Assembly (NCBI RefSeq): GCF_000359745.1
Contig: NZ_AQHN01000055.1
Span: 186,001-250,000, forward strand
Length of the DNA: 64,000 bases
Direction of reading: 5' to 3'
Origin: Rhizobium freirei PRF 81
GTDB taxonomy: Bacteria > Pseudomonadota > Alphaproteobacteria > Rhizobiales > Rhizobiaceae
Below the pieces are notes generated by a model. That model was not told the DNA's origin. It worked only from the letters and a program-made list of their open reading frames with translations, and ran no database searches. Every line of letters starts with the position of its first letter. Within the stretch, counting starts at the first letter, position 1. The translations under genes and the position numbers were made by a program. Below, in pieces: positions 31,173-39,442 of the stretch.

Positions 31173-31544
31173 TCACAAGGCCGCGGGTTCGACGCCCATT
31201 TCATCTGATTTCATTCGTTGCGATTCCTCTGCATTTTGCGCGGCAGACCGGCCGGCGTGATCCGACCCCGCAATGACAGCAGCCGAGTCACCCTGCGTCC
31301 AAAGGTCGCCAGGCTGCGATGGAGCGCTGCGGGGTTCTCCGTCAACCCTGTCGAACGGCAGAGCGGCATTCTCGTTTGCTGCCATCTTCGAAGCATCAAT
31401 CGAAGCCGGTTTTTCATGGATCGCAAGTCGACCCCGCGTATCGGCCAAATCGCCGGCCAAGCAATCGACCGCATTGGCATATAGCTCGACTTCGCCCTGC
31501 AGCAGCTCGATCTGCTTCTTGAGGGACTTTACATAAGTGGACAT
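31173..31544 (-). CDS. Phage hypothetical protein with N-terminal coiled coil
   Basis: A 123-residue protein. Residues 5-45 (KSLKKQIELLQGEVELYANA) form a heptad-like helix; the remainder is polar and probably disordered. It lies between the tail-fibre-associated gene and the endolysin. GGAG precedes the ATG. A structural accessory or spanin-like role cannot be shown, as there is no membrane anchor. Confidence 0.55.
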   Translation of the reverse strand: MSTYVKSLKKQIELLQGEVELYANAVDCLAGDLADTRGRLAIHEKPASIDASKMAANENAALPFDRVDGEPRSAPSQPGDLWTQGDSAAVIAGSDHAGRSAAQNAEESQRMKSDEMGVEPAAL

Positions 31545-31555
31545 TCAAGGGCTCC

Positions 31556-32224
31556 TTAGGCCGCAGGCGCCGCAGCTGAATTGGACGGCCATGCAAACGC
31601 ATCGATTTCATTCGCCTTGGTGATGGTGCCGGCGGCGATCCGCGCGTTGACTTCGCTCTCGGCGGCAAAGCTCGCTTGCACATGCTCGCCGACTGCGTTG
31701 GCAATCGCCGTCGTCTGCGCGGCGGAAAGCTCGACAAAGCCGGCCGCCGTCTTGAACTTCACCAGCGCGTCCGGGTTCGCCTGCACATAATTATCGGCTC
31801 CAGTGATCAGCGACTGGCTGCTGCGATCGGTCATGACACGCATGCCGCCGAGCACGATGCCGCCCGTCTCGACGGCATAGCGCTTGGTGGCAGCATAGGC
31901 ATAGAGATCGACCGGAGGCGGCTCCGGAGACCAGCCGGCGACGATCGCCAGAAGACTTGCCGGCGTCTCGGGCCAATCGGCGGCCGAAGCGACCAAGGCG
32001 GCTTCCTTGCTGTTCAGCTGATCGAGGATCGCGTCCTTGTCGGCGGCATCCAGTCCAGATGTGATCTTGGCCGCGAGCGACAGCCAGAAATCCGCCACGT
32101 TGTACATCTGTTGCCGGCCGAGCCAGAAGGCGACGCATGCCATCCAGCGATCGGCCTTGTTTTCGGATCGAGCCGCAAGCAGCGCCTCGACCATCGGTTC
32201 ATACATGCTGTCAATGCGATACAT
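31556..32224 (-). CDS. DUF4376-like phage tail-fibre-associated protein
   Basis: A 222-residue protein. The C-terminal half (YAYAATKRYAVETGGIVLGG, then VMTDRSSQSLITGADNYVQA) matches the pattern of DUF4376, found in tail-fibre assembly or fibre-tip proteins, ending with a helix around EHVQASFAAESEVNARIAAG. It follows the giant receptor-binding protein gene, where fibre chaperones usually sit. AAGGA precedes the ATG. Confidence 0.72.
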   Translation of the reverse strand: MYRIDSMYEPMVEALLAARSENKADRWMACVAFWLGRQQMYNVADFWLSLAAKITSGLDAADKDAILDQLNSKEAALVASAADWPETPASLLAIVAGWSPEPPPVDLYAYAATKRYAVETGGIVLGGMRVMTDRSSQSLITGADNYVQANPDALVKFKTAAGFVELSAAQTTAIANAVGEHVQASFAAESEVNARIAAGTITKANEIDAFAWPSNSAAAPAA

Positions 32225-32242
32225 GGCAGTCCTTTCTGTGGT

Positions 32243-35200
32243 TCAGCGCTTCAGAGTGAGCGCGTTGATGCTGCGATTGTTGACAAGAAGGAGCGGCGCG
32301 CTGCTCCCTTGAAGGGTGAGCGGCTTCACGTCGAAACGGAACTGCGTAGAGCTAGTCCCAGCAGGCGGCGTGTAAGTGAATGCGTGCGCGAAAGTACCGT
32401 ATTTATAGAACGACAACGGCAGAACCGCCGTATAGGCGTTGTTGCCGCTGTCCCAGACGTAGACCTCGACTTCGGTCATCGCGCCCGCCTGGGTGACGCC
32501 GTTATTGCTCATCGAGAATGACGACATGACCAGGATCGGCGGAGAGCCAGTGCCGTGATAGGCCGTAATACCCGTCGTCGGGACGGGACCGGATCCAGCG
32601 TTAATGCCCGCCTGGCCCTGGATCGAAGAATCAACGCGCGTAATAGCGCCCGCCGCAATGTTGCTGGTTCCGACCTGCAAGCTGCCGATGATGGCGGAGC
32701 TGATATTGACGGCCCCAAGATTGGCCGAAATGGCGTCAAGGCTGTTGACCGACATTTTGTTGGCCGTGATAGCGCCGTCGACGATCAACTCGGCCGAAAC
32801 AGCGCGGCGCATGACCGGCTTCGACCAGTAGCAGGAATTGCCGGTGCCTGCCGTCTTGTCCACCAGCAGAAGCATGGCGAGCTTGGTACAGCCACTCGGG
32901 ATAAGGTATCGCCCCTGCAGGCGCGCCCATGTGTTCTTGGCGTCAGTGAAAGCTACGATGCTATAGCCCCAAACCCCCGTAGGTGTTTGTGTCACCGCGT
33001 AGATGGCAGCCCTTGCGGAATCGGCATTATAGACCCACGCATCGAACGCATAGGTTTCACCGACAGAAACGGCGACGAAGTTCGATCGGGCACAGTCTCG
33101 GCCGAGCGACTGAAGAACCCATCCAGCCGCATCCCCGGAAACGGTGTCAATGTAGAAAGACTGCAAATTTTGCGGCGCCCAGCCATCCAGCGTGCCAGTC
33201 TGCCAACCGTTATCAGCCATATTGGAAAAGTCGGTCAGCACGAGCGATTTGGCGGTGATCGCGCCGGCCGCGATTTGGTTGGCACCGATCGTGTTTGTCG
33301 CCAGCTTGTCGCCGGTGATTGTGCCGGCCACGATCGAGGCGGCGGTGACCGCACCGGCGGCGATCGCCGTAGCCGTGACCGCGCCGGCGGCGATCTTGCC
33401 AGCAGTGACGGCGTTGGCAGCGATCTTGTCGGCCGACACCGCGCCAGTGGCGATATTGCCATCCGAAACCACCGTCACACTTTCATCGCTCCAAGGCGTC
33501 GCCTCGGCTTGATTGGTATTGGCCTCGCCGAAATACATGCGGGTCAGCCAGAGATAGCTGTCGCTCTGGCCCGCCACAGTCCCCTTCATTCGAAAAAAGA
33601 CCATCGCCTTGGCAGCGTTGGCGGGCATCTGAACCTTTCCCCAGAAGCGGCTATAGTTCACCAAACTCTTCTGAGGGTCGAAGTTATGATAGGCCGGGAA
33701 GATGCCCCAATTCGGAAACGCGAGGAGGTTTCCGGCAGCGTCGAAAACCCCAAGGTAAGGTTGCACACCGGTGCAGCGATGGCCGAAATAGTAAACGGAC
33801 AGCTCATACCAGCCATTCGCCCTGACCGCGAATTCCCGCCTGCTTCCGTAGGCGTCTGTAGCCATCACCCCGTATTCGATGCCTTGGTTGCCGTTCCCCT
33901 GATAGATCTCGATCGCACCGGGGATAGGGGCATAGGTATCGGTGCGCAATTTCAACACGAAACTGGCCGCATCGTTGGAATACTCAGCCGCCCAACCGGT
34001 CAGCCCAGCAAAGAGATCGGAATTCGACAGGAAGTTGCCACCGGTGCCGACCGCGAGCGCTTGAGTGGAGACGGAGCCCGCCGCAAGCTTGTCGGCGGTG
34101 ATCGCACCTGCCGCAATCTGTGCTGCCGCGACCGCGCCCGCCGCGATCGTGCCGGCCGTCACCGCGTTGGCGGCGATCGTGCCGGCCGTAACAGCGTTAG
34201 CTGCGATCTTTCCTGCGGTAACGGCGTTGGCGACAATGCCGCCGCTCGTGATCAGAACGATACCGCCGTCACTCCATGGTGTTGCTTCCGTCGCCCCGGC
34301 CGGAATGCGACACAGCATCGGCTTGTTGATAAAGGCATAGCTATCTGCGCCGCCCGCCTGCGTGTCGCGTTTGCGAATGAGGATCGAAGCGGCCACCGCG
34401 TTGGCTGGCGCGGCACCCGTGACCCGCAAGCGCAGCCACAGGTCGGGATTGTTCGAATCGCCGCTAATCGCGTTGTTGGTGTTGCTTCCGGCCGAACTAT
34501 ATCCGACTTCCGTGCCATCTGCGCCCACCCACGCAATGTACGACTCGATTTGGCAGCGATGGGCGGACGTATAGACCGTTGCCTCAAGCCATTCGCCAGG
34601 CACACAGGGAACCGCGTACTTCAAGGAGCCGGCGAGCGATCCCCCGTCGGGACGCAGCCAGCGAATATCGGCATAGGTGTTCGAACCGGCTGGCCCGCTC
34701 GCCTGCAAGAGCAGCAGGGTCGAATTGTTCTTTCCTGACCAGGGCCAACCCACGGGCCGGACCCCAAAAGAGAGGCCAGGAATGGTGCCCCAAGGCAGAT
34801 AGGTCCAACAATCCGTTCCCATGGTGAAACTGGAATTCTGCAGCAAGTTTACACCGGCGCCAACAGCGAGCTTGCTGGTGCTGACCGAGTTCGCCGCGAG
34901 TTTGTCGGTCGAAACAGCACCGGCCGCAATCTGTGTCGCGCCGATCGTGCCGGCCGCAATCTGGCCGGCCGTGATGCTATTGGCGGCAATCTTGTCGGCG
35001 GTAACGACGCCGGCCCCGAGCTTCGGGGTCGAGATCGCACCGTCCGAAACCTGCGTCCCGGCGATCTGGCCCGCGATATCACCTGCCGCCGTCGCGGCAG
35101 TCCAAGCACCGCTATGGTAGCGATAGAGCTTGCCATCCGCCGTTAGAAAAACCTGACGGCCTTCGACATTGCCCGCCAACGGAAGGGCGTCAACGACCTC

Positions 35201-37645
35201 AATCGGCTTTATGCCGGATGCGAACTTCGTCGCGTCCACCGCGCCCTGGGCGAGCTTGCTGATCGTGATGGCGGCATCGGCGATCTGCGAGGAAACGAGA
35301 GAGCCATTGATATCGCCGGCAGCAACGGCCAATGTCCATCCGCCGTTGTGATAGCGGTAAAGCTTGCCGTCCGTCGTCAGAAAGACCTGCCGGCCTTCGA
35401 CATTACCTGTCATCGGAAGGACATCAACGACCTCGACGGCCTTGATGCTGCTTGCAAGTGCAGTCGCATCCACCGCGCCCTGGGCGAGTGCCCGCGCAGT
35501 AACGGCACCATCGGCAAGCTTGGAGGCAATCACTGCTCCGCTGGCGAGCACGTCAGCGGTCACAGCGGCCACCTGAAGCTTCGCGGTCGAAACCGCCTTA
35601 TCGGCGAGCTTCAGGTTCGAGACCGCTTCGTCCATGATCTTCGCGGCAGTCACCGCAGCATCGGCGATCTTCGATTGGATGATCGCGCCATCGAGAACGT
35701 CACTCGCCTGGATGAGCACGTTCGGCGTCTTCACAGCCAACCAAGCCGACCAGTCCGTTGCTCGGTTCGACTGCGGAAGATAACGTCCGCGTGCCTCATA
35801 ATTCGTGTTCGGGAGGGTCCACTGACCGGAGATGATCCAGGAGAACGGCGTGGCATAAGGGTTGCTGTCGCTATCGAACACGACATCGCCCGTTTCCTTG
35901 AGCCGCACCTGTCCCCAAACGCCCGAAACGTCATCGAGATCCGGCGCGCAGCTGATCTTGATGGCCGGGCGACGATCGATTCCGCCAGCATCCTTGATCG
36001 TGGAAGGCTCCACCATCCAGCCGATCATCGGTTGCGATGGAGGAGTGATCGGGCCTAGCCAGCCGATGGCCGTTGGCAATTGCAGCCCCGGATGCCAATC
36101 GTAATCGGCCGGGTCGATCTCTTTAAGGGTCACAACGATCAGGAAATTGGGTTGCGGTTCGACTTTGACGACGAGGAATTTCTTCTCGTCATAGCCATTG
36201 CGTGCCGAAGACCAGGAAACGACATCGTTCGGCTCCAGCGGATAGGCATCCGGCGGCAGCGAGACCTGGTGCACCCGAAAGCGCCGATAGTCCTGAATCA
36301 TCGCCAGGCCGACCCGCTGCACCTGATTGGCGAACGGAACGGCGAGCAGTTGAACCTGCGCTGGCAGACGCCGATAGCCATCCTGTGCTTCGAGATCGGC
36401 GTTGTAGCGCCCCGGCGCATCCTTCGTCGTCCATTTTTCGGCCGGTTCGGGATATGTGGCTTCGATGGCGTTGTATGTCGCGGAAAGCGAAGGGAACGGC
36501 TGGAAATCCTGCTCCTCGGTGACGACGATATCATCATCCGTGAAGGAATAGACTGCGCCGCCCGGCGCACCCACCAGCATCTTGAAGATGCCGCCGACTT
36601 CGGCCATGCGGCCGTTGCAGCCTTTCAGAAGTTCGGTAATGGCATCGAGCGGCTCGCGGTCGCACTGAACATCGTAGCCGGCGCGAAAGGCGGGTTCGCT
36701 GTTTCCGTCGCCGAGCCCGACGACTGCGTCACAGGCATTCGCCGCCGCCATCCAATTCGCCGCCGGCAGGCAGAAGGCGCCGATATTCTGGCCGCCATAA
36801 ACCCATTCGGACGCGTAATAGACACCGCGCGCGAGATTGTAGATCATCACGGCCGGGTTGCTGCTCCGCTCCCAGGTCGATCGATCATCCCAACGGTGCG
36901 CGCCATGGCCGCCCATCGAGGAATCCTTGCGGATGTCGTAGAGCGACAGCGGATGCGGCTCGAAAAGGCCCGATGGTACGCCGGAAAAAAGGTCCGTATT
37001 GTAGCGCGAGGTCAGGATGACGATCTGGCAGCCGCGGCCGATCATCGTTGATCTCCAGGGCCGCTCGGCTTGGCTGCCGAATTTGGCCATCAGGAAGGGA
37101 TCGGGGCTCGTTTGCGTGCCGTCCAGGAATTTGATCCAGAGATAGTCCTTGCCCTTGACGCGATACTGCAGCACCGGATAGCCGCGCCCGTCGGGATGCG
37201 GCTCTTCCCACAGGACGCCAACCTTCTGGTCGTCGATCCAGACGCTAGTCAGGCCACGGGCGCCGCCAAAGTTGGGAAGGCTGCCGATCTCGATGACGTC
37301 GGTGAAATAGGCATTCGGCGTCTTGCCGTCCTCACCCCAGGTGCCGGCATATTTGCGTTTGCCGGCTGTCGCGTAGCTGCCGATGATGAAGGACATCGCA
37401 TGATCGTCCCCCATGCTGATCTCGAGCTTGGTGCCGGCCGGCTGCTGATCCTTCTTCGCCATCGCCTTTTCGATCAGCGACAGGCCGACATTGATAGCGA
37501 CGGTCAAGGCCAGTTTGCCGATGATGCCGAACGAACCGACAAATTGCGAGATCGCACCGATTGCCGCAACGAGAGGGCCGGCATGCGCCGCATCCGCCAT
37601 CAGCCAGAAGCTGAGGACATTCAGGAGCAGAATGAGATATTTCAT
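32243..37645 (-). CDS. Large phage tail-tip/receptor-binding protein with repeat modules
   Basis: An 1800-residue protein. ATG 37645 is taken as start (GAGG 11 bases upstream); a TTG at 37693 is possible. The N-terminus is hydrophobic (KYLILLLNVLSFWLMADAAHA), followed by a gpJ/tip-attachment-like domain of about 600 residues. Next come two copies of a unit containing NVEGRQVFLT and DGKLYRYH, then three blocks of a ten-residue repeat (TAGxIAAxAV) alternating with three carbohydrate-binding-like beta modules. The first two modules both end in EATPWSD. It would form the tail tip that recognises the host surface. It is the largest protein of the late operon, and its modular build suggests host-range evolution by recombination. 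Confidence 0.82.
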   Translation of the reverse strand: MKYLILLLNVLSFWLMADAAHAGPLVAAIGAISQFVGSFGIIGKLALTVAINVGLSLIEKAMAKKDQQPAGTKLEISMGDDHAMSFIIGSYATAGKRKYAGTWGEDGKTPNAYFTDVIEIGSLPNFGGARGLTSVWIDDQKVGVLWEEPHPDGRGYPVLQYRVKGKDYLWIKFLDGTQTSPDPFLMAKFGSQAERPWRSTMIGRGCQIVILTSRYNTDLFSGVPSGLFEPHPLSLYDIRKDSSMGGHGAHRWDDRSTWERSSNPAVMIYNLARGVYYASEWVYGGQNIGAFCLPAANWMAAANACDAVVGLGDGNSEPAFRAGYDVQCDREPLDAITELLKGCNGRMAEVGGIFKMLVGAPGGAVYSFTDDDIVVTEEQDFQPFPSLSATYNAIEATYPEPAEKWTTKDAPGRYNADLEAQDGYRRLPAQVQLLAVPFANQVQRVGLAMIQDYRRFRVHQVSLPPDAYPLEPNDVVSWSSARNGYDEKKFLVVKVEPQPNFLIVVTLKEIDPADYDWHPGLQLPTAIGWLGPITPPSQPMIGWMVEPSTIKDAGGIDRRPAIKISCAPDLDDVSGVWGQVRLKETGDVVFDSDSNPYATPFSWIISGQWTLPNTNYEARGRYLPQSNRATDWSAWLAVKTPNVLIQASDVLDGAIIQSKIADAAVTAAKIMDEAVSNLKLADKAVSTAKLQVAAVTADVLASGAVIASKLADGAVTARALAQGAVDATALASSIKAVEVVDVLPMTGNVEGRQVFLTTDGKLYRYHNGGWTLAVAAGDINGSLVSSQIADAAITISKLAQGAVDATKFASGIKPIEVVDALPLAGNVEGRQVFLTADGKLYRYHSGAWTAATAAGDIAGQIAGTQVSDGAISTPKLGAGVVTADKIAANSITAGQIAAGTIGATQIAAGAVSTDKLAANSVSTSKLAVGAGVNLLQNSSFTMGTDCWTYLPWGTIPGLSFGVRPVGWPWSGKNNSTLLLLQASGPAGSNTYADIRWLRPDGGSLAGSLKYAVPCVPGEWLEATVYTSAHRCQIESYIAWVGADGTEVGYSSAGSNTNNAISGDSNNPDLWLRLRVTGAAPANAVAASILIRKRDTQAGGADSYAFINKPMLCRIPAGATEATPWSDGGIVLITSGGIVANAVTAGKIAANAVTAGTIAANAVTAGTIAAGAVAAAQIAAGAITADKLAAGSVSTQALAVGTGGNFLSNSDLFAGLTGWAAEYSNDAASFVLKLRTDTYAPIPGAIEIYQGNGNQGIEYGVMATDAYGSRREFAVRANGWYELSVYYFGHRCTGVQPYLGVFDAAGNLLAFPNWGIFPAYHNFDPQKSLVNYSRFWGKVQMPANAAKAMVFFRMKGTVAGQSDSYLWLTRMYFGEANTNQAEATPWSDESVTVVSDGNIATGAVSADKIAANAVTAGKIAAGAVTATAIAAGAVTAASIVAGTITGDKLATNTIGANQIAAGAITAKSLVLTDFSNMADNGWQTGTLDGWAPQNLQSFYIDTVSGDAAGWVLQSLGRDCARSNFVAVSVGETYAFDAWVYNADSARAAIYAVTQTPTGVWGYSIVAFTDAKNTWARLQGRYLIPSGCTKLAMLLLVDKTAGTGNSCYWSKPVMRRAVSAELIVDGAITANKMSVNSLDAISANLGAVNISSAIIGSLQVGTSNIAAGAITRVDSSIQGQAGINAGSGPVPTTGITAYHGTGSPPILVMSSFSMSNNGVTQAGAMTEVEVYVWDSGNNAYTAVLPLSFYKYGTFAHAFTYTPPAGTSSTQFRFDVKPLTLQGSSAPLLLVNNRSINALTLKR
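33240..33470 (-). repeat. 30-bp repeat block 3 in the receptor-binding gene
   Basis: About eight degenerate 30-bp units encode the ten-residue pattern TAxxIAAGAV. The block separates carbohydrate-binding-like module 2 from module 3. Similar blocks lie at 34065-34240 and 34865-35080. At the DNA level they share GCGGCGATC and GCCGGCGGT-type words. Confidence 0.75.
34065..34240 (-). repeat. 30-bp repeat block 2 in the receptor-binding gene
   Basis: Five to six tandem units encode TAGKIAANAV, TAGTIAANAV, TAGTIAAGAV, AAAQIAAGAI and TADKLAAGSV. The ten-residue period is regular and gives a small-residue-rich rod or linker between modules 1 and 2. Confidence 0.8.
34865..35080 (-). repeat. 30-bp repeat block 1 in the receptor-binding gene
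   Basis: Units such as TADKIAANSI, TAGQIAAGTI and GATQIAAGAV continue the ten-residue periodicity upstream of module 1. It is more diverged than block 2. Confidence 0.75.
35109..35490 (-). repeat. Duplicated about 145-bp segment within the receptor-binding gene
   Basis: 35109-35255 and 35342-35490 are diverged direct copies, 233 bp apart. Each encodes DGKLYRYH, preceded by NVEGRQVFLT and followed in the minus-strand order by an AAGDI segment, with ACCGCGCCCTGGGCGAG shared. It looks like an internal gene duplication. Confidence 0.75.
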
Positions 37646-37745
37646 GGATCGGACGACCTCGATTGGCGCATGGAAAAGGGTCGCCGCAGTCAAAGCTGCG
37701 CCGACTTGTCACCGGTCAGAGATAAAATTGGTGTCGAGAGACTGG

Positions 37746-38174
37746 CTAGCCGACCTTGAAGGCCCGCTTGGCGTCGAGCAGGTCGACGGTGCCGAGCCCG
37801 CTCTCGCGCAGCACGAAGATGCGCTCGCCATTGACGACGCCGAGCGCGTAGCCGAAGGGGCCTTCATGCGGGACGGCCGCGATATCGCCGATGCCGGCTT
37901 CGCTCGGATGGATCTCCGGAAGCATGCTGGCGACGAGATCGGCGAGATTGTCGAAGCCCGCCGCCTTCATCGTTTTCAGCGCGCCGGCCGCGGTCGAATA
38001 TTCGCCGCGAAACTGCGCGGCGCAATCGACGCCGGTGATCGCCAGCACCAGATTGCCGGCAAGGCCCGGTCCGCAATCATGGCTACCCCAAGCAAAGGGC
38101 GTGCGCTTCAACCGATCGATCTCGGCGACGAAGCAGGCGCGCCAGTTCTTGACCCTGACAAGATCGCTGTTCAT
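37746..38174 (-). CDS. Phage tail-tip protein, NlpC/P60-like (DUF6950-like)
   Basis: A 142-residue protein starting at ATG 38174, overlapping the preceding stop (ATGA). The segment PFAWGSHDCGPGLAGNLVLA carries the Cys expected for the catalytic nucleophile of a papain-like peptidoglycan hydrolase, and GIGDIAAVPHEGPFGYALGV the probable His region. In siphophages this position encodes the tip hydrolase that helps DNA cross the wall. Catalytic competence is inferred, not shown. Confidence 0.7.
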   Translation of the reverse strand: MNSDLVRVKNWRACFVAEIDRLKRTPFAWGSHDCGPGLAGNLVLAITGVDCAAQFRGEYSTAAGALKTMKAAGFDNLADLVASMLPEIHPSEAGIGDIAAVPHEGPFGYALGVVNGERIFVLRESGLGTVDLLDAKRAFKVG

Positions 38175-38791
38175 TTCTGCCCCCAGGGTATCTGCCAATT
38201 GGCGACGGTGCTGGAATAAAGGCCGAATTCATCGCCGCTGCGGCGCTTCTGGCCTTCATAGGAGGATTTGGCCGGATTGGTGCGCTCCAGCATGGCGATG
38301 GCGGCGGAGATGGCTGATATCTCGATATCGCCATCCTGCCCGACGGCCGGCGTCTTCACCGGCGCGCCATCGGCGATGCCGAGAAAGGCGATTTCCGGGG
38401 CCGCACTCGGCTGCCGCATGCCGGTATCGAACGACATGTCGTGGATTTCGATCGGCGCCAGCCGCAGATCGTAGCCGCGCACGAGCTGCTGCACCGCGGG
38501 CGCGATCTGGCCGATGGTGATGGTCACGGTCTGGATCGTGAGATCGGCCGTGCGCGGGATCGGACTCACCTTTAGATTGAGGCCGCCATAATAGGTGCGC
38601 GCCTCAGCCAAACCGGTGACGCCAGAGATGACGGTAATGTTGATGTCGTCATCGCCGGTCCAGAGGCCAATCGAGGCAGGCGCGCCGCTGGCGATATCCC
38701 TGCCGGTGATCCAGACGAAACGACGGGGCACGAGCCCCTTGTCGCGCGCGCCGGTCAGCGCCGCGAAGAAGGCGGAGGTGATGTTCTTCAT
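38171..38791 (-). CDS. DUF2163-like phage tail protein
   Basis: A 206-residue protein with the DUF2163/BR0599 pattern: FVWITGRDIASGAPASIGLW near the N-terminus, TVTITIGQIAPAVQQLVRGY in the middle, and NPAKSSYEGQKRRSGDEFG at the end. Such proteins are baseplate-hub or tip components in alphaproteobacterial siphophages and gene transfer agents. It is coupled to the downstream hydrolase gene by overlapping stop and start. Confidence 0.78.
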   Translation of the reverse strand: MKNITSAFFAALTGARDKGLVPRRFVWITGRDIASGAPASIGLWTGDDDINITVISGVTGLAEARTYYGGLNLKVSPIPRTADLTIQTVTITIGQIAPAVQQLVRGYDLRLAPIEIHDMSFDTGMRQPSAAPEIAFLGIADGAPVKTPAVGQDGDIEISAISAAIAMLERTNPAKSSYEGQKRRSGDEFGLYSSTVANWQIPWGQK

Positions 38792-38794
38792 CGT

Positions 38795-39442
38795 CTATTT
38801 CTTCTGGATGATTTTGAAAGTGGCGCCCGAGGTGATCGGGCCGCTCGCTGTGCCGGGATTGTGGCTGCCCGGCATGACCAGGCATTTGCAGGCCGGCAGC
38901 AGAAGCGTCACGCCGAGACCGGCGGCAAAGCCGACCGGCAGATGCGGGAAGACGCCGAAGACCGGCGTCACCCCCTGCCCGTCGGCACCAACCGTTTCCG
39001 AGACTTCGAGAAAGGCGGAGCGTGCGCCGCCATAGCCGACCTGCATCTTGTCACCGACCGTCAGCCGATAGCCGACCGGCAGGCCCTTGAGGCTGAGCGA
39101 GGCATTATCGCTCCCGAGCGCCGCGACGCTGACCGCAGCGCTCCCGAGCTTCGTCCCGTCGGGATCGGCCTGCGGATATTTCGACAGCGGATCATAAAGA
39201 AAAAGCGCCTCCTGGGCGCCGTGTAGCTTGCGGATGCGGGCGGCGATTTGTTTCGCCTCCGCATTATACACGTCGGCCAGCGTCACCGTGCCGGTCCAGA
39301 GCGGCGGCGCCAGCTCCGCCTGCCAGACCCGGCCATCGCCGGAGCCGGAAAGCTCGTCATTGCGCTGAATATCCCAGACGATGCTGGAGATCTTCAGAAG
39401 ATCGGCAAAGGCCGGCAGGCTGTAGGGATAGGAAACGGCCAT
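38795..39442 (-). CDS. Phage distal tail/tip protein
   Basis: A 215-residue beta-rich protein lying between the tape measure and the DUF2163-like gene, the usual place of a distal tail protein. WTGTVTLADVYNAEAKQIAA is the best-conserved looking segment. The start ATG overlaps the tape-measure stop by one base. No enzymatic motif is seen. Confidence 0.65.
   Translation of the reverse strand: MAVSYPYSLPAFADLLKISSIVWDIQRNDELSGSGDGRVWQAELAPPLWTGTVTLADVYNAEAKQIAARIRKLHGAQEALFLYDPLSKYPQADPDGTKLGSAAVSVAALGSDNASLSLKGLPVGYRLTVGDKMQVGYGGARSAFLEVSETVGADGQGVTPVFGVFPHLPVGFAAGLGVTLLLPACKCLVMPGSHNPGTASGPITSGATFKIIQKK

Noticed and set aside
31175..31205. GGGTTCGA-like T-arm sequence that could be a tRNA 3' end or attachment site
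   Set aside because: No acceptor, D or anticodon arm can be drawn upstream, and the bases lie inside the reading frame of the coiled-coil phage gene.
33240..35080. Regular 30-bp repeats resembling a CRISPR array
   Set aside because: The repeats are continuous in-frame coding sequence without unique spacers and encode a ten-residue protein pattern; no cas genes are present.
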